This document shows positions 1 through 10,865 of a stretch of 64,000 nucleotides of DNA, in pieces. The stretch lies in contig WPIO01000002.1 of assembly GCA_009760855.2 (NCBI GenBank), forward strand, positions 9,232,001 through 9,296,000, in the 5' to 3' direction. The position numbers were made by a program, and so were the translations under genes. This stretch comes from Cristatella mucedo (taxonomy: Eukaryota > Bryozoa > Phylactolaemata > Cristatellidae). The notes beneath the pieces are model-generated. The model was given only the letters and a program-made list of their open reading frames with translations, was not told where the DNA came from and did not search any database. Numbering within the stretch: position 1 is the stretch's first letter; the number at the start of each line of letters is the position of its first letter.

Positions 1-95
1 TGGCGATAAAGAATCGCCCACCGCAGGAATCAAACCCACGACCTCGGGACCGAGGTCGTGAAAGCAGCCGCCATACCTAATGTGCCATCACGGCA
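1..95 (-). repeat. SINE-1 copy (tRNA-derived), cut by window edge
   Basis: On the minus strand this reads as a tRNA-like head: an A-box-like stretch near base 90 (GCCGTGATGGCAC), and a B-box-like GGGTTTGATTCC followed by TGCGGTGGGCGATTC. The same order of blocks recurs at 4134-4275, 26808-26930, 27984-28150, 48355-48495 and 63355-63545, which defines a dispersed family. The 3' body runs off the left edge of the window. Confidence 0.6.
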
Positions 96-1192
96 GTTCT
101 GACCTCCTCGAGAATGGAGGTGTATTGTTTGGTGACCGTTGTAATGTCTGGCTGGGACATCGTCCTTGGGATGGATGTCATAAGAGCGCCAGGCGGCGTC
201 CGCATTGGACACGATGAAGATCAAGTTGACTTCGGTAACAATAAGCCCGCGGCCCGAGGCGTCGGTGGTGAAAAAACTAGTGTAACTTGCCTTCACGTTT
301 CCCAGGCCACCGATTTCTTGCTCGTTGCTAAGGTCCCAGATTCGAGCGAGCTTACAGTCTCCGACAAAGTCTTCACTGCTGTATTTCACAATGGGCATGG
401 CACGTGCCATGGAACTGCAAAGAGGATGTACAGGCACCCTTGCTGCAGAACCGCGTTCCAGTTGAGGTGGAAGCAGAATATAAACATAAGGTGGAGGAAT
501 AAATAAGGTATGGTTGGCTTCAACGATTTCGCGGGGAGTGCAGTGGACTGATTTCCTTGATGGCGGTGGCGACCTCATTGTGGAAGTACCAGGTGGTTGA
601 GTTTCATGGCCGTCGGTACTGCCTGACTCGCCTGGATTTCGACCTTAACGTTGCACCAAAGATAATGCCTGCTATTCTAAGGAAAGTGCTCTCTATGGAT
701 GAATGAATGAAATGGAGTAAATGAAATATGGATGAAGGAGTCAGATCCGGCACTGATTCATTCGTGGACGATATTTTGGCGAACGACGATACCGTCTCAA
801 ACGACCGTGCGATCGAGCTGCTCTGCGATTACAGAGTTGAAGCAAAGCCACCCGAATAGTTAAAAGGAGGTCGAGTCCTAGGCTTCCGTGTCGACTTTAA
901 GCGCAGCTCGGACGGCGCCGAGACAATGCTATAGGCTCCGTACAGCCAGTGAGAGGCGACGGTGGCGCCAGGAAACGATGCGGCGGGGCTCGGAGACGTT
1001 GCGGCAGTGGCTTGCGAAATGACTGTGGATTATGGGCAGCCGCCAGCTTCACCAACAACAGCTGGTCGACGGTGGCTTGAGATGAACCGCAGCTGCGTGC
1101 CGGCTTGTATCTAAGCCTGCTTGCTGCTAAGGCCGTGCTCCAACGTGCCTCCTGCGTGCGCCTGTGAGGTAGCCAGCCTGACATGGGACATG

Positions 1193-1194
<2 letters not shown>
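96..1194. other. Intergenic DNA, nothing recognised
   Basis: Open frames at 114-506 (+) and 30-578 (-) overlap each other in opposite directions. They show no domain, no splice-site pattern and no repeat partner in the window. I see no gene here. Confidence 0.5.

Positions 1195-1288
<94 letters not shown>
1195..1288. repeat. (GA)n microsatellite, about 94 bp
   Basis: Near-perfect GA dinucleotide run with one interruption (GAAAGA) near the right end. Apparent Arg/Glu or Ser/Leu frames across it are products of the repeat. Confidence 0.97.
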
Positions 1289-2559
1289 GCCGTGGGAGAG
1301 AGCAGCTGCCTGCTGCTCCATCTACGTCATGGACTGGTCCATAGATCAGGCGGGCGTGTGATTTCGTTTAAATTACGGCACTGCCCCAGATCGTTATACG
1401 AGAGGGCTGTGACACTCGATTTAGTATACGGTCGGGATGTGCTGCTAGTGATTGTTGTGACAAGGGACTCGCGGGACTCCGGTGGGCGAGAGAGGTGAAG
1501 AGAGTCAGTCGTGCTTCCCGCCTGTTCTGTGCGTAGTGAAATGAACTGGTGGTATTGGTTCATCGGCTGGCGTTCTGTGCTGTTCGCGAACCAAACTACA
1601 CTCAAGAATGCTAGCTGCTGTCACGTTGCGTCGAAGCCTGTTTCATCGGAGCGACATTAAAACGTGCATATCCCACATAACTTGCCTACCAACGGCGTAA
1701 GGATCGCGTCTCCTTCAGGGCGTCATCTTAAAGTGTAACACCTACTGTGTACTCGAAGGACAAATGGGAACGAGGATTTGGTAGTTTCACCAAGGTATTA
1801 TTAGGCATCGTAAGATGGTAAAGAATCGGCACCGCCTTTATAATTGCAGCTGTAGATATGACAGCTATCTCAGTACGCACTCTCACACAGCAATCGATTT
1901 AACTTGAAAACGCATGCAAGTGCTGACAGACTTTTCCCCTGAATCGCCAGTGCTTAATCGGCTCACATACCCTACCAACCAGTGAGGAGGCGACGTTTCG
2001 TGCACGTGGGTGCTCGTATGAAAGCTCTCCTTTATTCTTGTATGAAAGCTCTCCAGAAATACTTTTTCTTTTTTAAGTATTGACTTCGCCGATCAGTAAA
2101 CAAGTGCTCGCAGACTCGTTAAGCGATGCACTCACGCTTACTCCATTTCCGGAGCCCGATTGCACAGCTCAAAACTAATGAGCACGATTTTAGTTCCACA
2201 TTCCGCATCGCATCCACTCAGTGCAGGAGCTGCAGCGCAAGAAAGGCCAGCCGGGTCGTCTCAATGAACGGCAACTAGCCATCTCAGCGGTTCGTCGTCG
2301 CTCGAGCCGAGACATTTCGCGTCGCACCGACGACCTGACACCAGCCGCTACGTTTTCCCATTACCGTTAGCAAATAAGGCATGCGTGCAACTGCATGCTG
2401 AGCGTCGTGGCCACCGATTAATTGCGCTCTGCTCATGAGATGAGTGTGTCTCGTCTAATCTTCATGCTTTAGAGAAGGTTCATCCAGGCACTCTTCCAGA
2501 GCGAGCTCACTCATCGGCGAGCCGTCTAAGCTCGAGGCTAGAAGTAGCGTCATCACTAC
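1289..2559. other. Upstream region of the TMEM26-like gene, no gene seen
   Basis: Unique-looking sequence. It holds a short direct repeat (GTATGAAAGCTCTCC at about 2017 and 2040) and a TTTTTCTTTTTT tract near 2064. No exon or known repeat was recognised. It could hold distal regulatory DNA of the gene starting at 3057, but the sequence does not prove that. Confidence 0.45.
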
Positions 2560-3056
2560 AAGTAGAAAGCCAGCTGCTCGAGCGCTCGGCGGGAAGTTGG
2601 TTAGCGGGAAGCTCACGCCAACGTCGCGAATCGCCAGCTCGCTCCTGAAGCGACGCGCGCGCGCGCGCGCGCGTCTGCCAGGGACTTTGCTTGTGTAGTC
2701 ATGACGCGCGTCGGAGACGCCATCGACCGGCGGTGCACACAATGGCGCCGAGGTGCCGAAAGTTCGATCAAAGGACGTCTCCTCGCCGCTGGCGGTCGTC
2801 CTCTTGTTGCGCGCGCACGAATTGGCGCGCATCGATTTTGCCTCGCCATTTTTCCTCTCCCATTTCGCCGCTTCCCGAGCGAGCGAGCGAGCCTCCGCCG
2901 CCGCCGCCGCCGCCGCCGCCGCGAAGCAGTGAGCCTTCGCTCGACGATAGCCCGACGGAGTGCGGCGCACCCTCGCGCGCCGCCCGCCACAGCGGTGGCG
3001 ACGAAGACGACGACGAAGCGCGCCGCCGAGCACCGGACTAACGCCGATAGACAAGC
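2560..3056 (+). promoter_or_regulatory. CpG-rich promoter/5'UTR region of the TMEM26-like gene
   Basis: The roughly 500 bases before the start codon are very GC- and CpG-rich. They contain a (CG)n run at about 2655-2676 and a (GCC)n run at about 2896-2922. No TATA box is evident in the last 100 bases. By position and composition this is the likely CpG-island type promoter and 5'UTR; transcription start sites cannot be placed from sequence alone. Open frames here on both strands are products of GC-rich composition. Confidence 0.55.
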
Positions 3057-3277
3057 ATGAGCATTGCGTGCGACTGCAGCGGCAGCCTGGTGGCGCGCGC
3101 AGTCGCAACGCGTCTGGTCTTCGCGCTTCACCTCTGCGCATGCACAGCGCTGCTGGTGATGATGAACGGAGCGCTGGACGAGCCGAGTCTCTACTGGCTA
3201 GCCGCTACCGCCGTGGCGCCGCTGCTGGCGGAAGGCATTTTTACGCTGATGAAGACGCGCTGCCACGACTGGAAATG
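3057..3277 (+). CDS. TMEM26: TMEM26-like protein, exon 1
   Basis: First coding exon of a transmembrane protein 26 homologue. The ATG at 3057 is the first in frame after the CpG-rich leader. The exon encodes 73 residues plus two bases of codon 74 and ends at a strong donor, G|GTGAGT, at 3278. Residues about 14-34 (ATRLVFALHLC...) and 44-66 (YWLAATAVAPLLAE...) form two hydrophobic segments, matching the N-terminal ATRLLFLLH and YWLLALLNLLLFLE segments of vertebrate TMEM26. The exon closes on HDWKW, equivalent to GYKWF of the family. Family members are multipass membrane proteins of poorly known function. The split Trp codon is completed exactly by exon 2, and the whole spliced product is about 740 residues. 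Exons follow at 9264, 10691 and 18499. Confidence 0.88.
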
Positions 3278-3409
3278 GTGAGTTAGCGCATCGGCAGACA
3301 GGACGCGACACGGCAAGCGGGCGGTAGAACCCCGAAACGGACAAATATAACTTGGTGGGAGGCATTTGGAGTTGTTTTAGGCCTGGCAAAGACTTCTGTC
3401 GGCAAAAAT

Positions 3410-3520
3410 AATCAGAAATACCCGAGATAGAGGAAGAAGAAGGAGAAAGATGGCTTGAGCGTGAGAGCGAAAGAGAAAAGAGAGAGAGAGAGAGAGAGAG
3501 CGAGAAAAAATATTAGCAGA
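3410..3520. repeat. Purine-rich GA tract in intron 1
   Basis: The plus strand is GA-rich, with a perfect GA core at about 3478-3500. This is a small satellite of the much longer simple-repeat cluster that follows. Confidence 0.7.
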
Positions 3521-3667
3521 GAAGAGTGAACGAGAGGAAACTGGAAAAGGTGATCGCATTGACTAAGGTCAAAGTGAATATATTTGATGACCAAGGTCGT
3601 GGGCCACAGCCCCGTGGCATCCGTGAAGCGCCTGAATACAGACTAAGCCAGAAATGAACTATATGTA

Positions 3668-4133
<466 letters not shown>

Positions 4134-4275
4134 GCCGATTCAGCAGCCTCATTTATATAGAAGCAGAAGAAGAGCCTTAATGGCTATCACCAACGCTTGC
4201 AGTTGCTATACAGAATCGTCCACTGAAGAACTCAAACGCACGACCTGGGTCGTGAAGAGCGAGCACCATACCTCT
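4134..4275 (-). repeat. SINE-1 copy
   Basis: The minus strand shows a tRNA-like head, a degraded B box, and a body reading GCAAGCGTTGGTGATAGCC, then GGCTCTTCTTCTGCTTC and ATGAGGCTGCTGAATC. This body matches the copies at 27984-28150 and 63355-63545 block for block. Confidence 0.65.
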
Positions 4276-4299
4276 GGGCTGAAACTCGGGAATGAGAGG

Positions 4300-4412
4300 A
4301 GAGAGAGAATAGATAGTGACAAAGTTAGAGAAGAAGCGGAAGAGAGGGAAACAAAGAGACAGAGACAGACAGAGAGACAGACAGAGAGAGACAGAGAGAC
4401 AGATTGTGCGTA
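4300..4412. repeat. GA/GACA simple-sequence tract
   Basis: Imperfect GA and (AGAC)n runs on the plus strand, just after the SINE-1 copy. Confidence 0.8.
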
Positions 4413-4440
4413 ATTAGAAAAAAGAGAGTAAGACAAGACA

Positions 4441-4911
4441 GGTAGAAAGGCATTCGGTCGCAGCCGACCTTCGTCAGAGCGAGCTGCTGGCGTCGAATCG
4501 CGAGATTGCTCACTGGCGCCTCGCTCTTACGAGTGACGCGCTTCTTCCTGTCACGTGGGCCTAGCTAAGCTTCGAAGAGCGCCGATGCGATGCGGCACGA
4601 CGAGATAGCATGCAGCGATGAGGGCTGCGCACGTCCGACCAGTGTCTGCAGACACGTCGGCACCTGAAGGCTCGTCGACGAGGCACTTTGCGGGCCGATC
4701 GCCCGGCGGCGAGCTCGCTTCGCGCCGCACGGCGGCATCTCGCCTCCGTATCCAGAGCGAGATCGCCCGGCGGGGCGCTGCCTTCGCGCTGCCGGGCGAT
4801 CGGCGGCCGCTCTGGTTCGGCGCAGCGGCGAGCAACAGCAGCTCGTTTCTATCGCCGCTACCCCACTCCGACGTGGCGACCTATTTACTCGCCCTCGGCA
4901 ACAGCAGCTCG

Positions 4912-4915
<4 letters not shown>
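4441..4915. other. Intron 1, GC-rich, no gene
   Basis: GC- and CpG-rich sequence. GATCGCCCGGCGG at about 4697 and again near 4761 is a short direct repeat, and CCGGGCGATCGGCGG near 4792 is close to its inverse. Long open frames are present on both strands, as expected for this composition; none has a recognisable domain or proper splice sites. Confidence 0.5.

Positions 4916-4983
<68 letters not shown>
4916..4983. repeat. (CT)n microsatellite, about 68 bp
   Basis: Perfect CT dinucleotide run inside intron 1 of the TMEM26-like gene. Confidence 0.97.
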
Positions 4984-4986
<3 letters not shown>

Positions 4987-7077
4987 GCAGCAACGGGAGC
5001 GTTATTTCGCAAGCCAGCCAGCTGGCCCGGGCTGAGGCTGAGCCCTTCCTAGCCGGGGGCGGGTGCTCGGAAAAATATCCACCCGGACGAAACACTGCGG
5101 GGCAAACAGACGCCCCCTCTTTATTTTCAGGTTTTTCGTAGAAGCAGCGGCGTGAAAACCGGTTACTTCCTAGACGCGCTAGACTTGTGGTGGCGCATAC
5201 CCACGCTGCGCCAGTTTTCGCGCACGTGCGAGAGTAGTAATCGGGCGACCGGGGGACAGTTGGCTCTCCTTCCAGGCACCACTCCCACCGAGTGGATTGG
5301 CTCTCGCCAATGGCTTCGTCCTATTGCTATGTGGCACGATGCGTACGCAGCCGTAAGTTTACTTGTGCGATAGGCGACTGCGGGAGTGAAAGCGATTCGC
5401 GCTCGGCGGCACATCGTGCGCTGGCGGTGCTGCTCTTTCCTGTCGCAGCGCCAGAACCTCCATTCCATCGGGTTAGTTACGCGAGCGTTTCGCGCCGGCC
5501 GAGCAGCCGGCGCGAACGACAAAACCATCGCACCGCACCATTTCAGCCGCCGTCGCTCAGGATCGACGACGCGCCACGTCACGGCCGTGCGTCTCAGCTT
5601 TCCGTTGGCACTGCTAGCGCGCCCAACCTAGAAGGCAAAAGCCCTAGACCGCCGGAGCGGCGACGGCTCGGCGACTGCTCGGCGATTCGCAACGATTCGC
5701 AGCCAGCAAAGCAGCCGCGAGCAAAGCAGCTGGCGTAGTTGCCAGCGAGCGATCGGTCTTTCGAGGCCATCGCTGCGGGTGACCTTTCGTTCGCGGCATC
5801 GCTAAGAAGTCCAATCGAAGCAATGGCCGGACCCCGACCGCGCGCGACGCTGGCGGGACTCTCGGTCGGATAAATACGAGGCCGCCGATAAATCAAGACT
5901 ACAACCTCGTAGCATTGGGCGACCTCTGCGGCGAGTTCTCACGCACGTGTCCTTGACCTCTGCGCGTAGATCGAGGAAATCCCACGTAAGAGCCGAATGC
6001 GGCCAATTCTTGAAAAGCGCTTTGGCGAATACCAGCATCTGAGCGCCGCAGTGCACCAAAAGGTCGCAGCGGCCCGGAGTTGGAAAGCATCTGACTGCTG
6101 ACGCTTGCGGCAGCCGTTTTCGTTCGGATTCGCGAATTATTCACATGATTACTTTTCCTTTCGCTTACAAGCTGCCATTGTAATCGGTGGGCCTGTTTGT
6201 CTGGTGCTGCGACCTGCCGCGCGCAGCCGGGTCGTGGGCCGCGCATGGGCAGCCTGGCCCTGCAGAGGCGAATCTACGAGCCATTCTAGAACGAGCGCGC
6301 CCGCCGGCCGAGCGCGCTCCTGGCAGCGCCGTTCCTTCGAGCTCGAATAGCGGCGGAAGACCATCGCTGTCCCGTCGCCTTGGCGTGCCTGGCACGAGTA
6401 GCCCACTTTGCGCACACTAGCGGGCTCTTAGCTGGCTCTCTCTCTCTCTCTCTCTCTCACACCATCACATGATCAGGCTGCGAGTGAGGATCCTTGCGAG
6501 GCCGCCGCCATCAGTGGCATCGCGAACTGACTCGCCGCTCGAAGGGAAGCGAGCGAGGCAGCGCGCTTCAGCATCTAGGTCCACTAGGACCGAAAACTCA
6601 AGTTGCTTGCTGAGTTTGGCCGACATTTAGCGCTACCCGCTCAATTGGTCTGCAGCGGCTTCAAAGAAATCTCGCGCGACCCGCCAAATAAACGAGCACA
6701 GCGAGTGTCGACTAACTTTTTCACGGAAGCTTCGTGCGGCGCGAGGAGCAGCGCCGGCGAAGACGCTGCTCCTCGAGTGAGCGCCTCCTTTGCGGAGCGC
6801 TCCAGCGAGTGCCTCTCAGGACTGTGATTGTGCGTTGCAGCCTAATGGCTCACAGGATGGCCACGTTTTCAAATTCAGCATTCCAAACTAAGACAAAACT
6901 AAGAGAAAACAAGCAATTCCAGACGAATTCCGACGGTGCGATGGGGCGAAGTTTCCGGCGCACCGTCAACAAATGTCAACCATTCGTGGCAGTTAGTATA
7001 GGCCTACCTGGCATAGTTTTTTATCGCTAGTTTTATTTATCGCTTAGTTTTAGCAATTGTAAAGTCAAATATGCAGC

Positions 7078-7079
<2 letters not shown>
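4984..7079. other. Intron 1, CpG-rich block, no exon recognised
   Basis: About 2.1 kb of high-GC, CpG-rich DNA with only a small (CT)n run at about 6437-6460. Overlapping Arg/Ala/Ser-rich frames occur in all six frames, a composition effect. The CpG density resembles that of the promoter region, so an alternative promoter or enhancer is possible, but no specific element was recognised. Confidence 0.45.

Positions 7080-7160
<81 letters not shown>
7080..7160. repeat. (AG)n microsatellite, about 80 bp
   Basis: Perfect AG run in intron 1, the third long GA/CT tract in the first 7.2 kb. Confidence 0.97.
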
Positions 7161-7161
<1 letters not shown>

Positions 7162-8025
7162 ATTAGTGAATCTCCGTCGCCGCCGTCTCTTCTGCAAAGC
7201 TCGCTGCGAACAGATAGCCATCTACTAAGAAAGCCCTCTGACTGAGTGACGCCCAAGCCGTCAAATAACCGAAGCGGCTAACTCTCGCCGCCGACGGTGC
7301 CGCGGCCCCTGGCCACCGTTTCGCGCGAGCCTTTCGAGGACAGAGGCACGCAGCGCAGGTGTCCGATAACTTCAGTCATTGCCCACGACCGGCGCACTTA
7401 ACGCACCAACCCTAGCGGATGAAACTAAAAACGCGGCTCGCGGCCGCTTAGCGATCGGGCAGCGGACTTGGCGTGCTTGAAACGCAGCGGCCACTGCTGT
7501 CTGCTCTACGTTGCTGCCCGTGCTGCTGCTGCCCGTGCTGCTGCTGCTGCCTAATAAGTCTCGCGAGACATGACGACGACACCAGCTCCCGTCGTCTGCT
7601 CACGCTCCGCGGAGCGGCGCTGCCATCACTCCACGATCAGATACAAGTGTGGCGCCGATCGTCGCGTTCTAGTTCTAACCGGCGTCGTATGCGTCGGCGC
7701 GCGCCGGAGCAAGCGTCTTCGAATGCCGGCGCTATTTGGCCGCACCGCTAAGGATTATTTCGCACCAGCGTTGATCTATGCGTCCTGCCTGGCACGTATT
7801 AAGTTATTATTAAGTTGACTCAGGCACATTAGGCTAGAATCGTTCCAGCGTTTTCCATTTTGCTAAAAAATCTCGATGTTGCTGCGATAGTGCCATTGGA
7901 AACTGCGGTGCGAGCCTTTCTTGTTCAGCCCGTTGGTTTGGTGCGCTCGTCCCTCGTGGCCTCGCTGCGGCTGTAGCTTCCCTTGCTGTGGATCTCGTCG
8001 TGTGACGTCAGACCTGTAAACGCCC
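7161..8025. other. Intron 1, GC-rich, with small CTG/GCC repeats
   Basis: Contains imperfect TGCTGC repeats at about 7510-7552. No exon with matching splice phase was found. The Cys-rich plus-strand frame over the TGC repeats is repeat-derived. Confidence 0.45.
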
Positions 8026-8325
8026 AATAACAATAATAATAATAATAATAATGCACTTGATAAAGCGCCCTCAGAGAACTCGATCTCTCTCTAGGCACTT
8101 TACATTTGCTGCGAAGGGAAATGCAATTGAATGGTGAGTAATATCATGCTTGATAAACAAAAAAAATGAATAAGATGGTTAGGAGTGACATGGCCCAAAA
8201 GCGACAGCACTCGATTACTTGACCCTCGGCAGAATTTCGGTGTACGGTGGGCGACACACAAGTACGGGTCTGCAAGGTGCTGAGGGAAAGCTAAATGGCC
8301 GTCCAGGCGCTAATCCTGAAAACTG
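8026..8325 (-). mobile_element. LINE-A 3' end, 5'-truncated
   Basis: Begins (on +) with (AAT)n, then TGCACTTGATAAAGCGCC, the conserved 3' terminal stem-loop of LINE family A, then the 3'UTR. Only about 300 bases of the element remain, typical of heavy 5' truncation during target-primed reverse transcription. It lies in TMEM26 intron 1 in antisense. Confidence 0.8.
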
Positions 8326-8766
8326 AAGAGGATTAAGCAGAAAGACACTTACAGCAGCCTTATCATCATAGTTGATTACATAATTTTTCTAGTTTCTGTT
8401 CAAGTAATTTGCATTGAGTTCAATGTGGATTAGCGGACTTGGTCGGAGACGTGGGCCCGGGCTCACCTTTTGCTGCATTGCCCTGTACTAGACACTAAGG
8501 ATTAACCTGCGGAAAGGTCTCTCGCCGAAATCGTCTTTGAAGCTTGCAACGATTTCCCTCACTGAACGTGACTCGATGATTCGATGCCTCTAGCTGTGCG
8601 CCCGGCTTCATAGGTAGCTTGAAACAGCGAGTCGCAGACGACGTGCTGCATGCAGTGAGCTCTGGTGGCAACATGTCGGGTAGTCTGCGAGCGACCGCCG
8701 TAAATCTATCGCGCGCCGCTCGCGAAGAAGAAGAGCTCAGGTGCCGTTTGGTGAGCTGCGTGAGTC
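8326..8766. other. Intron 1, no feature recognised
   Basis: Unique sequence between the LINE fragment and the minisatellite. No exon or regulatory motif is supported. Confidence 0.4.
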
Positions 8767-9216
8767 GCCGCTGATCTGCCAGCTAGCCAGATCTGCCAGC
8801 TAGCCAGATCTGCCAGCTAGCCAGATCTGCCAGCTAGCCAGATCTGCCAGCTAGCCAGATCTGCCAGCTAGCCAGATCTGCCGCTGATCTGCCAGCTAGC
8901 CAGATCTGCCAGCTAGATCTGCCGCTGATCTGCCAGCTAGCCAGATCTGCCAGCTAGATCTGCCGCTGATCTGCCAGCTAGCCAGATCTGCCAGCTAGAT
9001 CTGCCGCTGATCTGCCAGCTAGCCAGATCTGCCAGCTAGATCTGCCGCTGATCTGCCAGCTAGCCAGATCTGCCGCTGATCTGCCAGCTAGCCAGATCTG
9101 CCAGCTAGATCTGCCGCTGATCTGCCAGCTAGCCAGATCTGCCAGCTAGCCAGATCTGCCAGCTAGCCAGATCTGCCAGCTAGCCAGATCTGCCAGCTAG
9201 ATCTGCCGCTGATCTT
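8767..9216. repeat. 17-bp minisatellite next to the exon 2 acceptor
   Basis: Tandem array about 450 bp long. The basic 17-base unit is AGATCTGCCAGCTAGCC. A longer form of about 41 bases (one unit carrying an added CCGCTGATCTG segment plus a shortened AGATCTGCCAGCT) repeats several times in the middle. Each 17-base unit holds two palindromes, AGATCT and GCTAGC. The array ends 47 bases before the AG of the TMEM26 exon 2 acceptor, so it lies where the branch point and part of the polypyrimidine region would normally be. Confidence 0.95.
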
Positions 9217-9263
9217 CTGTCTAGCGATCGCCATCGCTCACTGCTTCGCCGCCTCCGTCGCAG

Positions 9264-9420
9264 GGTGTCGCCGGCCGTGCTGTGCTACGTCGCCGGCGGC
9301 TCGACCATTGCGTGGCTGCTCGAGACTAGGGCGCAGCAGTACATTTCGCAGGGCGCGCTGGCGTGCCACAACATCTCGCTGATCGCTACGGACGGCACAT
9401 TCAACGGCACGGTGGACTGG
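9264..9420 (+). CDS. TMEM26: TMEM26-like protein, exon 2
   Basis: The acceptor CGTCGCAG precedes base 9264 and the donor W|GTAAGC follows at 9421. One base completes the Trp codon of exon 1; 52 codons follow, ending in phase 0. The product begins VSPAVLCYVAGG and contains WLLE, matching [20 protein letters not shown] of vertebrate TMEM26. It then runs into a loop containing two N-X-S/T sites (HNIS, FNGT), consistent with a lumenal or extracellular side. The third membrane segment spans roughly residues 76-93 of the whole protein. The exact phase fit to exons 1 and 3 is the main evidence that this short exon is real. Confidence 0.88.
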
Positions 9421-9723
9421 GTAAGCCACGCTTGCCGCATGCACGTAGCGGTTGCACAGGCACCGAGAGCCCGGATATGGTGCGTCGACGTAATCTTTAG
9501 CCTTGCTTTAGCTGGCCAATCCTAAGGGTGACTTGATGATGGCTGCGGCGTGGTAACCCTACAACGCCGATAGCCAAAGATATCTAGATATGTGGAAAAT
9601 AAATTTATAGATAAATAGATGGATAGATACAAAAAGTAAAGAATGAATAAACAGTTGCATATGTAGATGGATAGGTGGAATGATGCAGAACATAAACTAG
9701 CAGATGGAGTCATTGATGGATTT

Positions 9724-9780
9724 TAGATAGACAGACAGACAGGCAGGCAGACAGACAAGACCAGACCAGACCCTATACGA
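9724..9780. repeat. GACA/GGCA tetranucleotide tract
   Basis: Short imperfect (GACA)n and (GGCA)n run, followed by a triplicated CCAGA motif, in intron 2. Confidence 0.8.
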
Positions 9781-9819
9781 CAGGGAGACAGAAAGACAAC
9801 CACATAAATCTTGCTATAG

Positions 9820-9925
9820 TTTGGGCCAATGGTAAGGAGCTCGCCTTTGAAGACCGAGATCGTGGGCTCGAGCCCAACCGCCTACGCTAAACGCCCTAAC
9901 AGAGATTACATTCTCGTAAGGTTGT
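9820..9925 (+). repeat. SINE-2 copy (tRNA-like)
   Basis: Starts TTGGGCCAATGGTAAGGAG (A-box-like), has a B-box-like GGGCTCGAGCCCA about 50 bases later, and ends with AACAGAGATTACATTCTCG. The same order occurs at 28672-28810, with TTTGGGCCAGTGG, GAGTTCGAGCC and AACAGAGATTAAGCTCTC. It lies in intron 2. It is too diverged at its ends to be called a functional tRNA gene. Confidence 0.55.
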
Positions 9926-10108
9926 TGCACGGCGCCAGCCTGGCTTAGTTTAGGGCACACACAAACTTCTCGACTGAAAAAACACCTTCGTCCTCGAGCA
10001 GTGAGCAAGAGGTGCAGCAGTGAGTGTGGTGAGATAGGAGGGGCTTAACAACGAGCCGAGTGGCTCGCTGTTAAGCCAGCTGTGGTGTTTCTGTCTGAAG
10101 CTTCGGCT

Positions 10109-10158
10109 TGCTAGCTAGAAGGTAGATAGCTAGCTAGCTAGCTAGCTAGCTAGCTAGA
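10109..10158. repeat. (GCTA)n tetranucleotide repeat
   Basis: About eight GCTA units flanked by AGAAGGTAGA-like and AGAAGGATAG-like sequence in intron 2. The core GCTAGC palindrome is the same hexamer found in the minisatellite 900 bases upstream. Confidence 0.9.
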
Positions 10159-10690
10159 AGGATAGGTTTTTACCCAAACTCGCTCAGGCAGACTGGCACC
10201 TTCTCATCCGCCCGCCTATCGATGATAGCACGCTTGCATCGCCGCCGCGCCCCTTCTACGTTCCGAGGGACTGGAGTTGTCCGAAGATTGTACAACATCT
10301 CTAGTTCCTCGCTCGGTCACGAAGAATACTCATCGCGGGGAGGGGGGAGACGAAACGTCGACAATCTTCACGAGAGACTTTGAATTGCATGCTTATAGTT
10401 CGGCGCTCTCGATCGAGTGCTGCTGCTCCGCGGCCGCACGGTCCAAATCCGCCCGAATCCATGGTCGCGCACTTGCGTCGGCAGCAACCTGAAGTCGGGG
10501 GCGTTTAGGGCTGGTAATTCCCTGCCGCTTTCCTTTAGCGACTTTACACTGCAATTGTGAAGCGGGCGCGCCGCAGCGGGCTTCCGCTTCGCTCGAGCGA
10601 AGGCGCTGCAGAGACCGCGTTTTTTCCGCTGGCCCGGCTCCCTCGCTTCAATGAGTAGCGAACTCCCTTTTTTTCTTCCCACGCACGCAG

Positions 10691-10865
10691 GAGAGCTTCT
10701 GCGGGTGCGGTCACTGCAATGCTGCCGCAGAACAGCTGTTCCTAGCAGCTCTCGTCCTCGGTCGGTGGCTTCTGCCCAAAGGTGATGCGTCCTACGCCAG
10801 CAACGACAACGTCAACTACTTCCTGGCGCACATCGCCAAAGTGCACTTCCTCCTATCGATGGCGT
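10691..10865 (+). CDS. TMEM26: TMEM26-like protein, exon 3
   Basis: The acceptor CACGCAG precedes base 10691 and the donor T|GTGAGT follows at 10866. The exon begins in phase 0, encodes 58 residues and ends in phase 1. It contains the most diagnostic TMEM26 motif, LGRWLLPKG (vertebrates: GRWLLPIGGG), followed by a hydrophobic stretch ending AKVHFLLSMA that corresponds to SQLLLMFVGTAAD. A Cys-rich ESFCGCGHCN loop opens the exon. The final Cys codon is completed by two bases at 18499, giving SMACNAADALDF, which lines up with FVGTAADILEF of the family. Confidence 0.9.

Noticed and set aside
1121-1498. Plus- and minus-strand frames of 64-125 codons across the GA repeat
   Set aside because: They are Arg/Glu or Ser/Leu translations of the dinucleotide repeat, with no protein-like flanks.
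2455-3286. Several long overlapping frames (up to 228 codons) on both strands around the TMEM26 start
   Set aside because: GC-rich, CpG-rich DNA keeps all six frames open. Only the frame beginning at 3057 has a conserved motif and correct splice phase.
8767-9216. CRISPR-like array
   Set aside because: The units are directly abutting 17-41 base tandem repeats with no unique spacers, in an animal intron. It is a minisatellite.
9820-9900. A functional tRNA gene
   Set aside because: A- and B-box-like sequences are present, but the acceptor stem does not pair well, and the same sequence with a non-tRNA body recurs at 28672, so it is a SINE.
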